The translations under genes and the position numbers were made by a program. From an uncultured Collinsella sp. (lineage in GTDB: Bacteria; Actinomycetota; Coriobacteriia; Coriobacteriales; Coriobacteriaceae), in the NCBI GenBank assembly GCA_902470915.1, contig CABRIB010000011.1, positions 1-31,414 on the forward strand: a DNA stretch of 31,414 nucleotides, in the 5' to 3' direction. The notes beneath the pieces were generated by a model. The model made no database searches. It saw only the letters and a list, made by a program, of their open reading frames with translations, and was not told where the DNA came from. Shown in pieces: positions 31,369 through 31,414 of this stretch; within the stretch, counting starts at the first letter, position 1, and each line of letters starts with the position of its first letter.

Positions 31369-31414
31369 CTGTCTCTTATACACATCTGACGCTGCCGACG
31401 ATACTCCTTGTGTA
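31369..31414 (+). other. Illumina Nextera adapter, i5 index and P5 start (artefact)
   Basis: CTGTCTCTTATACACATCT is the transposon mosaic end, then GACGCTGCCGACGA completes the reverse complement of the Nextera read-1 adapter. TACTCCTT (31402-31409) equals the reverse complement of index AAGGAGTA, and GTGTA begins the reverse complement of P5. None of this is genomic. Confidence 0.97.

Overview
The window looks like the end of a chromosomal contig from a high-GC, anaerobic, gut-type Actinomycetota. A Coriobacteriia genome such as Collinsella fits best, judged from codon usage, strong SD sites, the LysRS and MurE variants and the giant acyl-CoA dehydratase-activase gene. This assignment is an inference from content; no search was run. 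The last 46 bases are not biological: they are Illumina Nextera adapter, index and P5 sequence, so the right edge is a library artefact that cuts cysS.

Layout. 1-9.6 kb is a dense, plus-strand housekeeping stretch: the end of asnB, murE, a HAD phosphatase, murI, rph, rdgB, dtd, then veg-ispE, tRNA-Pro(CGG), tatA and greA. 9.7-11.65 kb is lysS with a fused C-terminal tRNA-binding domain. 11.65-19.8 kb is more accessory: a ThrE-type exporter, a DUF2798-type membrane protein, and an operator-controlled operon of a 1479-residue fused 2-hydroxyacyl-CoA dehydratase/activase with its probable TetR regulator. clpC follows. 22.7-28.0 kb is an accessory block with a RelB-like/PIN toxin-antitoxin pair, pepD, a minus-strand hipBA module with three evenly spaced operators, and mntP behind a probable manganese (yybP-ykoY) riboswitch. 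From 28.2 kb the conserved block resumes with disA-ispD-ispF-cysS.

How the genes fit together. Cell-wall precursor enzymes (MurE, MurI), nucleotide and tRNA quality control (RdgB, Dtd, RNase PH) and three MEP isoprenoid enzymes (IspE, IspD, IspF) share the window. From memory of Bacillus gene order, lysS...clpC...disA-ispD-ispF...cysS and veg-ispE are old neighbourhoods. Here lysS and clpC are separated by about 8 kb, and clpC and disA by about 5.6 kb of accessory genes.

Intergenic DNA is unusually rich in palindromes. There are two hairpins with a constant GGGACAGGTT core and unrelated arms, a pair of 12-bp palindromes built on GTTACGCGGTT, a 25-bp-arm inverted repeat, and a nested double hairpin after lysS. 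Several sit directly behind stop codons. They look like dispersed REP-like elements that may double as transcript ends. No CRISPR array, insertion sequence, prophage or rRNA was seen.
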